DNA from: Gammaproteobacteria bacterium
Lineage (GTDB): Bacteria; Pseudomonadota; Gammaproteobacteria; JAJDYQ01
Length of the DNA stretch: 42,909 nucleotides
Assembly (NCBI GenBank): GCA_028289815.1
Contig: JAPYNQ010000016.1
Coordinates: forward strand, 1-42,909
Direction of reading: 5' to 3'
Below are positions 16,419 through 25,167 of the stretch, one piece after another. The notes under the pieces were generated by a model that was not told the DNA's origin, did not search any database, and saw nothing but the letters and a program-made list of their open reading frames with translations. Within the stretch, counting starts at the first letter, position 1, and the number at the start of each line of letters is the position of its first letter. Position numbers and translations under genes: made by a program.

Positions 16419-17789
16419 TCAACGGCGACCGGACCGGCGCAAGGCGGATACGGTGAAGTCTTCGGCCTTGACACCAGGTTGGAAATCAATCGTCTTCGAT
16501 TCCTCATTATTCAGACCTAATGCCAGATAGCGGCCCGATTGCAGATCATAATGCACCTCCAGAGTGGACCAGAGCGCAGGCACATCGTAGTAGTTTATGA
16601 CATGCGCCTCGGATACACGCCATAGTTGATCACGATTGTCGTATTGATCGACATGAAGTATTTGCCATGAATCTTCATCAACGTAAAAAGTACGCCGCTT
16701 ATAGAGGTGGCTGATATTGTCTTTAAGCGTTGCATCTACCACCCAGACGCGATGCAGTTCATAGCGAAGGTTGTCCGGGTTCAGGTGTAGCGGATCAAGT
16801 ATATCTTCATATTTCAGCAGGTTACTGTGTAACCGATAGGCGTTATATGGTACGTATATTTCCTTTTTACCGATCAGCTCCCAGTTGTAGCGCTCAGGGC
16901 TGCCATTAAACATATCCAGTTGATCGCTGGTTCTCAAGCCATCCGAACCGGTACCGGGGCTGTCAAACGCAATATTCGGTGCGCGCCTTACTCGTCGCTG
17001 ACCCGGGTTATATATCCATGCCCGGCGTGGCTCGGCGCTTTGATTCAGGGTTTCGTGAACCAGTAATATAGTTCCTGCCAGACGCGGCGGCGCAATGATA
17101 TCCTGAATAAACTGGAGTAGCATATTACCACCCCTGAGGGCATTTTCATCATGGTAGAATGAAATGGATGTGTCCCGCAGCTTAACCAAGGTATAGTCAC
17201 CTGAGCGTGTCACCGGTGCTTGCCCGACATAGCGCATACTTGATTGACCACGATATCTCAGTATGTGGTTCCAGATGACCTCTAACCCGCTTGCGGGAAT
17301 CGGGAAAGGAATCCCGACTACCGTTCCTTCAACACCATTACCATCTTTGCTTAAAGCGGCCTCAACTGCTGACCGGCGGCTTGCTTCATAAATTCTCCGA
17401 GGTAATGCCGCACTTCGACGAGTCAGATAGATGTTCATCCTGAAACTGTTATACATCTCAAGCATTGCCTGGTGACCGGCAGTCAACTTGTCTCGAAACA
17501 GTAACAGGTTGGTTGTATCGACAGTCGCAATCACACTGTCGTCTGCATAAGGGTCAGGGTGATGCCCGCCCGGCTGAAAATCTGCATGTCCGGCATCCGC
17601 AGGCGAAGTCAGCCCTCCGTCCCATGCGGGTATGGAACCATCCGCGTTACCGGCTTTTTCGGCACCTGTCGGCGTCAGTTCATTTCCCAGCCGAGCCACT
17701 TCTTTATCGGGAAGGACGGCGCTAACATGTATAGAGACAAAAGCAATGATCAATCCTGCCGCCAAGTTTATTACTGTTCTGAAATACAC
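16419..17789 (-). CDS. DUF1329 periplasmic/outer-membrane lipoprotein-fold protein
   Basis: The 456-residue exported protein starts at GTG behind an AAGGAGA ribosome site. It has a signal peptide (LAAGLIIAFVSIHVSA) followed by the hallmark DUF1329 N-terminus EVARLGNELTPTGAEKAGN and IPAWDGGL. Later family landmarks include RRAWIYNPGQRRVRRAPNIAFDSP, GLRTSDQLDMFNGSPERYNWEL, KEIYVPYNAYRL, LRYELHRVWVVDATLK and RRTFYVDEDSWQIL. DUF1329 proteins are predicted to adopt a LolA/LolB-like lipid-binding fold. It lies 9 bases after the DUF1302 gene, its near-constant partner. A role in shuttling a hydrophobic molecule across the periplasm is inferred, not shown. Confidence 0.92.
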   Translation of the reverse strand: MYFRTVINLAAGLIIAFVSIHVSAVLPDKEVARLGNELTPTGAEKAGNADGSIPAWDGGLTSPADAGHADFQPGGHHPDPYADDSVIATVDTTNLLLFRDKLTAGHQAMLEMYNSFRMNIYLTRRSAALPRRIYEASRRSAVEAALSKDGNGVEGTVVGIPFPIPASGLEVIWNHILRYRGQSSMRYVGQAPVTRSGDYTLVKLRDTSISFYHDENALRGGNMLLQFIQDIIAPPRLAGTILLVHETLNQSAEPRRAWIYNPGQRRVRRAPNIAFDSPGTGSDGLRTSDQLDMFNGSPERYNWELIGKKEIYVPYNAYRLHSNLLKYEDILDPLHLNPDNLRYELHRVWVVDATLKDNISHLYKRRTFYVDEDSWQILHVDQYDNRDQLWRVSEAHVINYYDVPALWSTLEVHYDLQSGRYLALGLNNEESKTIDFQPGVKAEDFTVSALRRSGRR

Positions 17790-17798
17790 AATATCTCC

Positions 17799-19814
17799 TT
17801 AGAAAAAATACTTGATATAAAATGAAAAGAAATCACGATCACTGAGCAGATTTTGATTTCCTCCACCAAAAAATCCGGTAAAGCTAAAATTGGCAGACCA
17901 TTGATTTTTATAGGTCAAGCCAAGATCCAAAGTAACGGCCTCGCGACCTTCGAGAAAGTTACCTCCGGGTCCGGGCGAGATACCTTTCACGTCATGTTGA
18001 TATGCAATCCCGGGTAACAGATTAACAGCACGATAGACATTGTTATAGGTCCATCGCCCCGCGATCCGGTAGCCCCATGAATTGGCATCTGCAAAAGCAT
18101 TTGCATCGAGTGCGTCAATATCCTCATGCAGGCCACCCGCTGCGGACTGGGCCGGATTACCTGAAACGTAGGTACCCGGTGCTTCCAGCCTCAGTTCCGA
18201 TTTGTGTGGCATGTTATGGATATGCGTTACCGCTGCTTCGGCTACAAAAACCAATGTATCTGCCCCCATAACATTACTGAATACTTTGGTTCCGGTAATC
18301 TGAAACTGGCTTACATCACGTTCAATATAGCCCCGAATGTACTCCTCTGGTCCTGGTGTCGCGCCATTGGTAATCTGATTATCCCGTGCGGCGGGGGATG
18401 ATAATGGTGTCAGTGTGGCTGCCAGTAGTTCGAAGTCATCAATTTGCAAAGGCACATTCCGCTTATGTGCGTATTCTCCCTGGATGGCCCATTGGCCGAC
18501 ACCCGTATTAAAACTTAAGCCCAGCATTTGAATATCCTCGGGATACTCCAGAAAATACCTCGCTGTATCGGCATACTGATCCACAGACACTATCCTGGCC
18601 ACACCAGCTGATATGCGGTCAGCCGCAGCAGGTGTCAGTCCATATATGGTCTGCAGGGTGACACTGACATTCGATCCGCGCACAGCAATTGCACGTGCAG
18701 CAGCAAGTGCCGAATTTAATCCGGCCGTGGTACCGGTTTGTGCGCCAAGAACAGGTAAACGGCTATGGTAATTAACGTAATATGCGCCAAATTCGGTATC
18801 GTTAAGTGACTGTGCAAAGTAACGCAAAGCGATACCCCATTGACCATCATCAGCGGCATTCCGATCTTTGCTGCGATTGACCCCGTAAAAGAAGTTGTCA
18901 TTCAGGTAGGAATGCCCTCCGGTACGCGCCACAGCCGCATCAATATCGGCTGATATTGCCGTATCAATCAAGGCAACTCCTGCAGATCCCCTCGCGCCCA
19001 AGGAAGTGTAAAGAAAAAAGGGACCAGCAGCCAATCCCTGATCCGAGAACTGCCCGAATCCCAGCTGTACGCGAGTCGCCCCTTCCCCGGCGACATCCAA
19101 GGCGCTGAAGTAAGAACCGGCGGGATCAATATCTGTCTTTTCCCAAACGAGCTGATAAAAGCCTTCAGCCGACAAAGCCGGCGTCAGATTGAGTGACATC
19201 GAAAACATATTTACCGGCAGCAACGCTTCTCTGATCTCAGAGCCCGGTAAACGTACCGCAGCCACATCAACAGGGTTAATGACATTGATTCCGCCTTGTA
19301 TAAACGTACTTTCTCCCCAGTTCAGAACATGTTTGCCCAGACGTACATCTGCCGAGTGATCACCGAACAGAGCAAACTGCGACCAAGCATAAAAATCCAG
19401 CAGCCTGACGTTACTTCCTACCAGTTCTCTGGCATCAGCGGATAAAGCGGTACGCTGCGTATCATCGGCACTGTCATTCTTTCGATCAGCAAAAGCAGTC
19501 AACCGGATGAAACCACCCATATCACCGGACTTATGATTAATCTCAATATCACTGGTCAACCTGTAAACCTGTGAGATGTTACCCTGCTGATAATTAAGAT
19601 TACCGTCATCATTGTTACAGCCCAGTGCGGTACCGCCGTTAGCCATACAGATCAGACTGGTATCCGCATCCCGCAGACGGTAGCTGGAACCTAGGGACAA
19701 TGTGCTGTCAATATTCCCGGTAATAACACCATGATTAAATTCGTAAGCGTGCGAAATACCGACAAACCCTATGCCGATCAACAGAAAACAAACATAATTT
19801 CGATTAAAGAGCAC
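17799..19814 (-). CDS. DUF1302 outer-membrane beta-barrel protein
   Basis: The protein has 671 residues, starting at GTG behind a GAGTAGAGA site. It has a signal peptide (YVCFLLIGIGFVGISHA) and then repeated amphipathic strands with a terminal Phe (SFYIKYFF), the outer-membrane protein C-terminal signal. Family landmarks are VITGNIDSTLSLGSSYR at the mature N-terminus, VRLGKHVLNWGES, INPVDVAAVRLPGSE, ALLPVNMFS and the WGIALRYFAQSLNDTEFG stretch. DUF1302 barrels are porin-like and occur with DUF1329. First gene of the operon; a promoter must lie in the 221-base gap to the regulator gene. It probably forms the outer-membrane pore or sink of a trans-envelope system. Confidence 0.92.
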   Translation of the reverse strand: MLFNRNYVCFLLIGIGFVGISHAYEFNHGVITGNIDSTLSLGSSYRLRDADTSLICMANGGTALGCNNDDGNLNYQQGNISQVYRLTSDIEINHKSGDMGGFIRLTAFADRKNDSADDTQRTALSADARELVGSNVRLLDFYAWSQFALFGDHSADVRLGKHVLNWGESTFIQGGINVINPVDVAAVRLPGSEIREALLPVNMFSMSLNLTPALSAEGFYQLVWEKTDIDPAGSYFSALDVAGEGATRVQLGFGQFSDQGLAAGPFFLYTSLGARGSAGVALIDTAISADIDAAVARTGGHSYLNDNFFYGVNRSKDRNAADDGQWGIALRYFAQSLNDTEFGAYYVNYHSRLPVLGAQTGTTAGLNSALAAARAIAVRGSNVSVTLQTIYGLTPAAADRISAGVARIVSVDQYADTARYFLEYPEDIQMLGLSFNTGVGQWAIQGEYAHKRNVPLQIDDFELLAATLTPLSSPAARDNQITNGATPGPEEYIRGYIERDVSQFQITGTKVFSNVMGADTLVFVAEAAVTHIHNMPHKSELRLEAPGTYVSGNPAQSAAGGLHEDIDALDANAFADANSWGYRIAGRWTYNNVYRAVNLLPGIAYQHDVKGISPGPGGNFLEGREAVTLDLGLTYKNQWSANFSFTGFFGGGNQNLLSDRDFFSFYIKYFF

Positions 19815-19872
19815 TCTCTACTCTTAAATATCATCGGAAATAAACCAGTAACCATGCTGCCCATTGATTGAA

Positions 19873-19882
19873 ATTTGCAAAT
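19873..19882. promoter_or_regulatory. Palindrome ATTTGCAAAT upstream of the DUF1302 operon
   Basis: A perfect 10-bp palindrome lies about 60 bases before the GTG of the DUF1302 gene, inside the 19815-20035 gap. It could be an operator for the neighbouring NarL-type regulator or another factor. A single short palindrome is weak evidence. The rest of the gap shows a GCCTG/CAGGC hairpin (20001-20018) and A/T-rich promoter-like sequence but no gene. Confidence 0.25.
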
Positions 19883-20035
19883 ATCAGACGAAACATCCGA
19901 TTGGTTGCAGTTTCTTCACGGACAGGCATCTGAAGAGTAAGATATACAATAGCTTTATACAAACAAAATAAACGCGGCAAGACAGGTAAGAACGGGTTAT
20001 GCCTGTATATTGCCAGGCCGCGCTTTACAGTGGAG

Positions 20036-20683
20036 TCATGTTTTTTCGCAAAACCCCATTTCTACCGCCATTACAGCCGCCTCAACGCGGGAATGTACGG
20101 AAAGTTTTCTTAAAATTGCCTTGACATGAATTTTCACAGTACCGTCAGAAATGCTTAATTCACGGGCGATCACCTTATTGCTCTGCCCTTCTGCCAGATG
20201 GCAAAGTATCTCCCTTTCACGTGGCGTTAATTCGGAGAAAGGCATAGCTACTCCCTGAATATTGGGCACATCGCCCTGCACTACCTTGGCCAGAACGCTT
20301 GCCAACTCCGGCGCCACAACCATCTTACCGTCAATAATGTCGCCCAAGGCAATAACCAAGTCGTCCGGTTCCATATCCTTCAGCAGATAACCCTGAGCAC
20401 CGTATCGAAGCGAGCGCACAACATCCCACTCTTCGCGGCTAGTCGATAGCATGGCTACCGGAGTCCTGATATCCGACTCCCGGATGTGCCTAAGCATTTG
20501 CAGCCCGCCCATCTTCGGCATACGTACATCCAGCAGGATAATGTCCAGTTCGAGAGTGGTCGCCATGCGTATACCTTCTGCGCCATCCCCCATAGCATTG
20601 ACTACTTCAATACCGCGTTGTTGCAGCAGCTCCTGCAAGCCGCTGCGGAACAAAGTATGGTCATCAACTAACAGCACTTTCAT
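20036..20683 (-). CDS. NarL/FixJ-type two-component response regulator
   Basis: The 215-residue regulator has a receiver domain (MKVLLVDDHTLF; phospho-acceptor Asp in IILLDVRMPKMGG; Lys in GYLLKDMEPDDL) and a LuxR/GerE helix-turn-helix (FSELTPREREILCHLAEGQSNKVIAR and DGTVKIHVKAILRKL). The phrase YLLKDMEPDDL and the C-terminal SRVEAAV place it in the NarL subgroup. I used the second ATG (MKVLLVDD), with AGGA about 11 bases upstream; the ATG four codons earlier abuts that site. It lies between the NarX-like kinase and the DUF1302 operon on the same strand. Inference: it is the partner of the kinase and regulates the envelope operon. Confidence 0.92.
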   Translation of the reverse strand: MKVLLVDDHTLFRSGLQELLQQRGIEVVNAMGDGAEGIRMATTLELDIILLDVRMPKMGGLQMLRHIRESDIRTPVAMLSTSREEWDVVRSLRYGAQGYLLKDMEPDDLVIALGDIIDGKMVVAPELASVLAKVVQGDVPNIQGVAMPFSELTPREREILCHLAEGQSNKVIARELSISDGTVKIHVKAILRKLSVHSRVEAAVMAVEMGFCEKT

Positions 20684-20910
20684 GGCACGCAACATCCTAA
20701 TCGAATTTAATCCGGCATGATACTGTTTGGGACTGTATAGAAATCCCGGTTCAACCGGAAACTCTTTCAGAGGCCAATGCCATCTACAAATATGGCGACT
20801 AGCTGATTGGCTCTGTTAAAGACCCCGGCTTGATTATCAAATCCTGATCATTCCTGCTCCGCTGTCTTTGCTGCGCCCTCCCTGCCACTCATTTACTCAC
20901 CGGGCTACCC

Positions 20911-22455
20911 CTATTTCGTATCCCAGCGAAAGCTCAATTCGACACGGGCACCCTCGCCCGCTTCCGACTCAACATTCAGCTCAGCGTCAATATAAGCCGC
21001 CCGCTCTCGCATCACCCGCAAACCAATATGTCTGCCATCGGCAAGGCTGTTATCGGCATTCGCTTCAAAGCCACATCCGTCATCTTCGAGCAATAGCTGA
21101 CACGTGCCTTTATCGGATAATCGCAACAGTAATCGGACCATGCGTGCATCGGCATGTTTTTTGACATTAGCCAGTGCTTCCTGGACTATGCGAATGACCT
21201 GCCGCCGGATATGCGAAGGCGGTTCAATCTCGTCACAATAAAACCGGCTGGAAACCAATACCTGGCTTTCTTCTCTGAATTTTTTCAATATATCACTCAA
21301 TGCGGGCGCCAGACCTCTTTGATCAATCGGAGCGCGAAAATGAGCCAGTAGCTCACGTAATTCACCATTAGCACGGTCAACACCTTCCTTCAACCGGGCA
21401 ACCTTTTGCACCACCGAGTCAAGATTGGATTCCTCTACGCTCGCCTCCAGTGCTTTACATTGAAAACGCAGACTGGCCATGCTTTGCGCCAGCGAATCAT
21501 GCAGCTCATGCGCAAGCGTCAGGCGCTCCCGGAAAATCGACTGTTTCTGCGCTTCTTCATCAAGTTGTGCCTTATGAACCGCTAAACCGAGATGAAAGCC
21601 AATACTGGTCAACAATTCGTGCAAGTCGTAGCTCATACTGGAAGCAGATTGGTCCATCAATAAGTGGTAGGCCCCCATGACATCACCCTGATGGATTAAA
21701 GAAACGATCACACATTCAAAGTCCGCAGCGTACTCGCTGAACCGACGAAAGTCTCTTGAGGCCCCTAGCGAGATCACATAGACACTCTTAGCTTTTGAAC
21801 CATGGCCGGGTATGGCATCGATCATCGGGATGCTGTCTTCATACTGATCGGATGCCTCGCCGACCGCGGCAATTAATTTCATATCACCATCCGCCGTAGC
21901 AAGGCGCACCAAAGCCGCCCGTGCATGGGTGATTTCTGCGGAAATATGCAGAAAACGCTCAAGCACTTCATTCAAGTCATGAGACACGCTGATGCTGGCC
22001 GCAATGTCATATAGAATCTCCAGCAGGCGGGTCTTTCTGATCATCTGCCGCAGCTGTTCGCTGATTTTTTCATCGCCTTCAAAACCAACTTCTTTATACC
22101 AGCGCCCCATCTGCGATATATCCTGCAAAAGGTCAGTAAACTGGCCTTTGGCGGGTAATGTAATTTCAGCAGAATAGTCACCCTCACGCATACGCGATGC
22201 CCAACTGCGGATGCTGCTGATAGGTTGAATCAATTCACGATAAAAACGCCTGACAAGTGCCAGTAGTATGGCGACACACAAGATAAGCAAGACAATCTGA
22301 ACGGGTAAAATATAGCTAATCCGTTCGGGAAACTGATAAAGCCCCCATATTGTCGCAGCCGCGATAACAAACAGCATAAAAAGCACCACAAACAAACGGA
22401 GTACCCAACCTGACATCACAGGGTCACGCACCCAAGGGTAATCAAACCATGACAT
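20911..22455 (-). CDS. NarX-like sensor histidine kinase (HisKA_3), almost no periplasmic domain
   Basis: The 514-residue membrane kinase has two membrane helices (about 20-40 and 49-69), a HAMP linker (about 66-118), a GAF-like region (about 150-295), the HisKA_3 dimerisation motif with His319 in LAHELHDSLAQSMASLR, and an HATPase_c domain (RIVQEALANVKKHADA, LEDDGCGF and HIGLRVMRERAAYI). The fold matches NarX/NarQ. However, the loop between the two helices is only about eight residues, so the nitrate-binding periplasmic helical domain (P-box) is missing. The signal is therefore probably membrane-borne or cytoplasmic through GAF. It is 215 bases from the regulator gene; a CCGGTT/AACCGG hairpin lies in that gap at 20746-20758. 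Confidence 0.92.
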   Translation of the reverse strand: MSWFDYPWVRDPVMSGWVLRLFVVLFMLFVIAAATIWGLYQFPERISYILPVQIVLLILCVAILLALVRRFYRELIQPISSIRSWASRMREGDYSAEITLPAKGQFTDLLQDISQMGRWYKEVGFEGDEKISEQLRQMIRKTRLLEILYDIAASISVSHDLNEVLERFLHISAEITHARAALVRLATADGDMKLIAAVGEASDQYEDSIPMIDAIPGHGSKAKSVYVISLGASRDFRRFSEYAADFECVIVSLIHQGDVMGAYHLLMDQSASSMSYDLHELLTSIGFHLGLAVHKAQLDEEAQKQSIFRERLTLAHELHDSLAQSMASLRFQCKALEASVEESNLDSVVQKVARLKEGVDRANGELRELLAHFRAPIDQRGLAPALSDILKKFREESQVLVSSRFYCDEIEPPSHIRRQVIRIVQEALANVKKHADARMVRLLLRLSDKGTCQLLLEDDGCGFEANADNSLADGRHIGLRVMRERAAYIDAELNVESEAGEGARVELSFRWDTK

Positions 22456-22507
22456 TACATTCAGCCCGTTTTAGATCTTGATAAGGAGCTTCCGAATAAT
22501 ACCGGGA

Positions 22508-22888
22508 TTAGCAGTACTTCCTAGCCTCCCGGCGTCTGCGCCCGGAACGTTGAGTAACAACACCCGTAATTGATTTTTCATGTTTGAGCTCCAGCGTGGG
22601 ATATAAATCATTCAGTGGCACCAGATATTTTTTATCCTCAATAATCCTGAGCTGACGAAAGATATATCCGTCATCAACTTCAGCAACCACGTAGCGGTTG
22701 TCGGTTGGCTGCACACTAGGGTCAACCATAATGATATGCCCATCACGAAACTCAGGTTCCATGCTGTTACCCTTGACCATCAACGCAAACGGTTCGGTTT
22801 CGGCACAAACACCACCGGCATCGGCAAAACCCAGCCCGGAACCATCGGCAGCCTGCTTCAGCGGAATGATTTTGTCTGCTTTACTCAT
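22508..22888 (-). CDS. S24/LexA-fold protein without the expected catalytic lysine
   Basis: The 126-residue protein has no DNA-binding domain. The S24 (LexA/UmuD/signal peptidase-like) core is recognisable: GNSMEPEFRDGHIIMVDP contains the nucleophile Ser, followed by RYVVAEVDDGYIFRQLRI and YLVPLND. In LexA the general-base lysine sits in the VKRL segment; here the aligned segment reads FRQL, so Arg replaces Lys. That predicts loss or change of autoproteolytic activity. The C-terminus is strongly basic (RSGRRRREARKY), which might bind nucleic acid. It lies 53 bases upstream of the sensor kinase gene and 36 bases downstream of the ABC transporter gene. Function unknown. Confidence 0.75.
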   Translation of the reverse strand: MSKADKIIPLKQAADGSGLGFADAGGVCAETEPFALMVKGNSMEPEFRDGHIIMVDPSVQPTDNRYVVAEVDDGYIFRQLRIIEDKKYLVPLNDLYPTLELKHEKSITGVVTQRSGRRRREARKYC

Positions 22889-22924
22889 AGCAACGCGACT
22901 CTACAGTAGAACTTCAATAGCCCG

Positions 22925-24712
22925 CTAATACTCTTCCTGCTGCTGTAAATCCCACATGGCGCGATAGATGCCCCCACACTCATGCAAATACTGGTGCGAA
23001 CCACGCTCAATAATTTCGCCATGCTCCATTACTAGGATTTCATCGGCATCAACAATAGTGGACAGGCGATGCGCAATCACCAAGGTAGTATGCTCCTCGG
23101 CGACCTCCTGCAACGCCCTCTGGATTTCGCGCTCAGAATGCGAATCCAGCGACGACGTGGCCTCATCAAACACCAAGATGCGCGGACCTTTGAGGATGGC
23201 ACGCGCTATCGCAACACGTTGCTTCTCTCCGCCGGAAAGCTTCAATCCACGCTCGCCGACGATCGTATCGTAATCATTCGGGAGATTCTCAATAAAATGG
23301 TGGATATGCGCCCTGCGAGCCGCATTGATTATTTCAGCCTCGGTGGCGCCATGCCGGGCATAAGCTATGTTGAAACGAATCGTATCATTAAACAGTACAG
23401 TATCCTGGGGCACAATGCCAATCGCCTGTCTCAAGCTATGCTGCGTTACTTTGGCTATGTCTTGACCGTCAATGGTAATCTGCCCGCTGCCGATTTCATA
23501 AAAACGAAACAGTAAACGTGACAGGGTCGATTTTCCGGCACCGCTGGTACCAACTACAGCAACCTTGCTGCCGGGCGCAATTTTCAGGCTGATATTTTTT
23601 AATATCTGCCGATCTACCAGATAGGAAAAACTGACATTATCAAATCGAACTTCTCCCTTTTTCAGCAGCAGGTCTTTTGCGCCCTCGGCATCAACAATCT
23701 CCGGTTCGGTTTCTAACAAGCGCAGCATGCGGTCCATATCAGCCAGTGAATACTTGACTTGTCGATAAACAACACCGAGAAAGCCCAGAGGCAGAAACAG
23801 CTGAATTAAAAATGTATTGACCAATACCAGATCGCCCAAGCTCATATCACCTTGGACTACGCCATGTGCCGCAAAAACCATAATAAATGTCACGCCAATG
23901 GCAATAATTGCACCCTGACCAAAATTCAACGCCGACATGGAGGTCTGACTTTTCACGGCGGCATCCTCCCAAACGTCAAGCGTATTGTCATAGCGTTCAA
24001 GCTCAAGCCGCTCATTGCCAAAGTATTTCACCGTTTCGTAGTTAATCAGGCCGTCAACTGCCTGCATGGAGGCCTGTGAGTCCATTTCATTCATTTTCAG
24101 GCGGTAAGACATACGCCACTCAGTCACCAGCAGCGTAAAAACGACATAGACAATTACCGTCAGAAAGGTAACCGCAACAAATTGCCAGTCATAACTGAAA
24201 AACAGAATGCTGACCACCAGTATAAATTCGACCGACACGGGAATAATGTTAAAAGTCAGGTAATTCAGAATAGAACTGACGCTTTGCGCACCACGCTCCA
24301 GATCGCGCATTAATGCACCAGTTTTGCGCTCCAGGTGGTAGCGCAAAGACAGGTTATACAAGTGCCGCAAAACACGATCACCGACATGGCGCATGGCACG
24401 ATAGCGGACCCGTGCAAACAGCGCATCACGCAGTTCATTAAACAGTGAAGCAAGCAGCTTCAATACACCGTAGATGAGCAATAACAGCACCGGCAGTTCG
24501 AGCATCTGTATCTCAGGTCGGTCAAGCGCATCAACTATTTCCTTCAATACCAGCGGAACACCGACATTTGCCATTTTGGCCAACACCAGACTACCCAATG
24601 CCAGTAATACCCGACCACGGTAATCCCATAAAAACGGCGAGAGTCTTTTCAGATTATTCCAGTCATCGCGGCCTTCGTGGGGACGTTCAGTGTAAGCATG
24701 AGATCGAATCAT
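22925..24712 (-). CDS. ATM1/HMT1-type ABC exporter, fused permease and ATPase
   Basis: A half-transporter of about 595 residues with an N-terminal six-helix membrane domain (from about residue 30) and a C-terminal ATPase: Walker A GTSGAGKST, Q-loop IGIVPQDTVLFNDTI, signature LSGGEKQRVAIARA, Walker B ILVFDEATSSLDS and H-loop IAHRLSTI. The LAKMANVGVPLVLKEIVDAL stretch after the first helix and the ALNFGQGAIIAIG segment are typical of the ATM1 group (glutathione/metal or Fe-S-related export) rather than MsbA. I used the ATG at 24712 (MIRSHAYTERPHEG); an ATG 11 codons upstream has no ribosome site. It is first in a same-strand run of four genes with the S24 protein and the kinase/regulator pair. 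Confidence 0.88.
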   Translation of the reverse strand: MIRSHAYTERPHEGRDDWNNLKRLSPFLWDYRGRVLLALGSLVLAKMANVGVPLVLKEIVDALDRPEIQMLELPVLLLLIYGVLKLLASLFNELRDALFARVRYRAMRHVGDRVLRHLYNLSLRYHLERKTGALMRDLERGAQSVSSILNYLTFNIIPVSVEFILVVSILFFSYDWQFVAVTFLTVIVYVVFTLLVTEWRMSYRLKMNEMDSQASMQAVDGLINYETVKYFGNERLELERYDNTLDVWEDAAVKSQTSMSALNFGQGAIIAIGVTFIMVFAAHGVVQGDMSLGDLVLVNTFLIQLFLPLGFLGVVYRQVKYSLADMDRMLRLLETEPEIVDAEGAKDLLLKKGEVRFDNVSFSYLVDRQILKNISLKIAPGSKVAVVGTSGAGKSTLSRLLFRFYEIGSGQITIDGQDIAKVTQHSLRQAIGIVPQDTVLFNDTIRFNIAYARHGATEAEIINAARRAHIHHFIENLPNDYDTIVGERGLKLSGGEKQRVAIARAILKGPRILVFDEATSSLDSHSEREIQRALQEVAEEHTTLVIAHRLSTIVDADEILVMEHGEIIERGSHQYLHECGGIYRAMWDLQQQEEY

Positions 24713-25167
24713 AAACTCAAAACCGGGAAAGCCATATACTGGCATCAGGGGCGTGCAGCATAGCGGCTTTTACCCAAATCAGCCAGCGACAGCATCGAAC
24801 AATAAAGGCCCGCATAAATAACGGTAAACTGTTTTCTCCGATTTATATTGGGTATCGCAAGACTTACGAACCAATAAAAATCAATAGACTGATCGTTTCT
24901 GATGTATCAAAATACTTAAAGATCCGGAACTGTGCAAATTGTCCCTGAACCAGTATAAAGATATTCTGATTATATCCTTGCTTTCTGTATTCCAAATGGT
25001 TACGGTTCAGAGTAGCCGCTTATACCATTTCAGACAGCATCTGCCGGGAACTGGAATATGCTTTGCTCTGTGTACATGACGGAGCAGGCGTTTTACCATG
25101 CTGTCTGCTACTTGTATCCCTCAATCAACCGCAAAATATTACTTATTTCCGAATCACGACATAGCTT
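24713..25167. other. Divergent intergenic region between the ABC exporter and ettA, no gene seen
   Basis: About 455 bases without a supportable reading frame, tRNA or strong hairpin on either strand. It must hold promoters for both directions. A weak plus-strand candidate for ettA is TTGTAT (25112-25117) and AATATT (25135-25140) with a 17-base spacer. Nothing else stands out. Confidence 0.5.
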
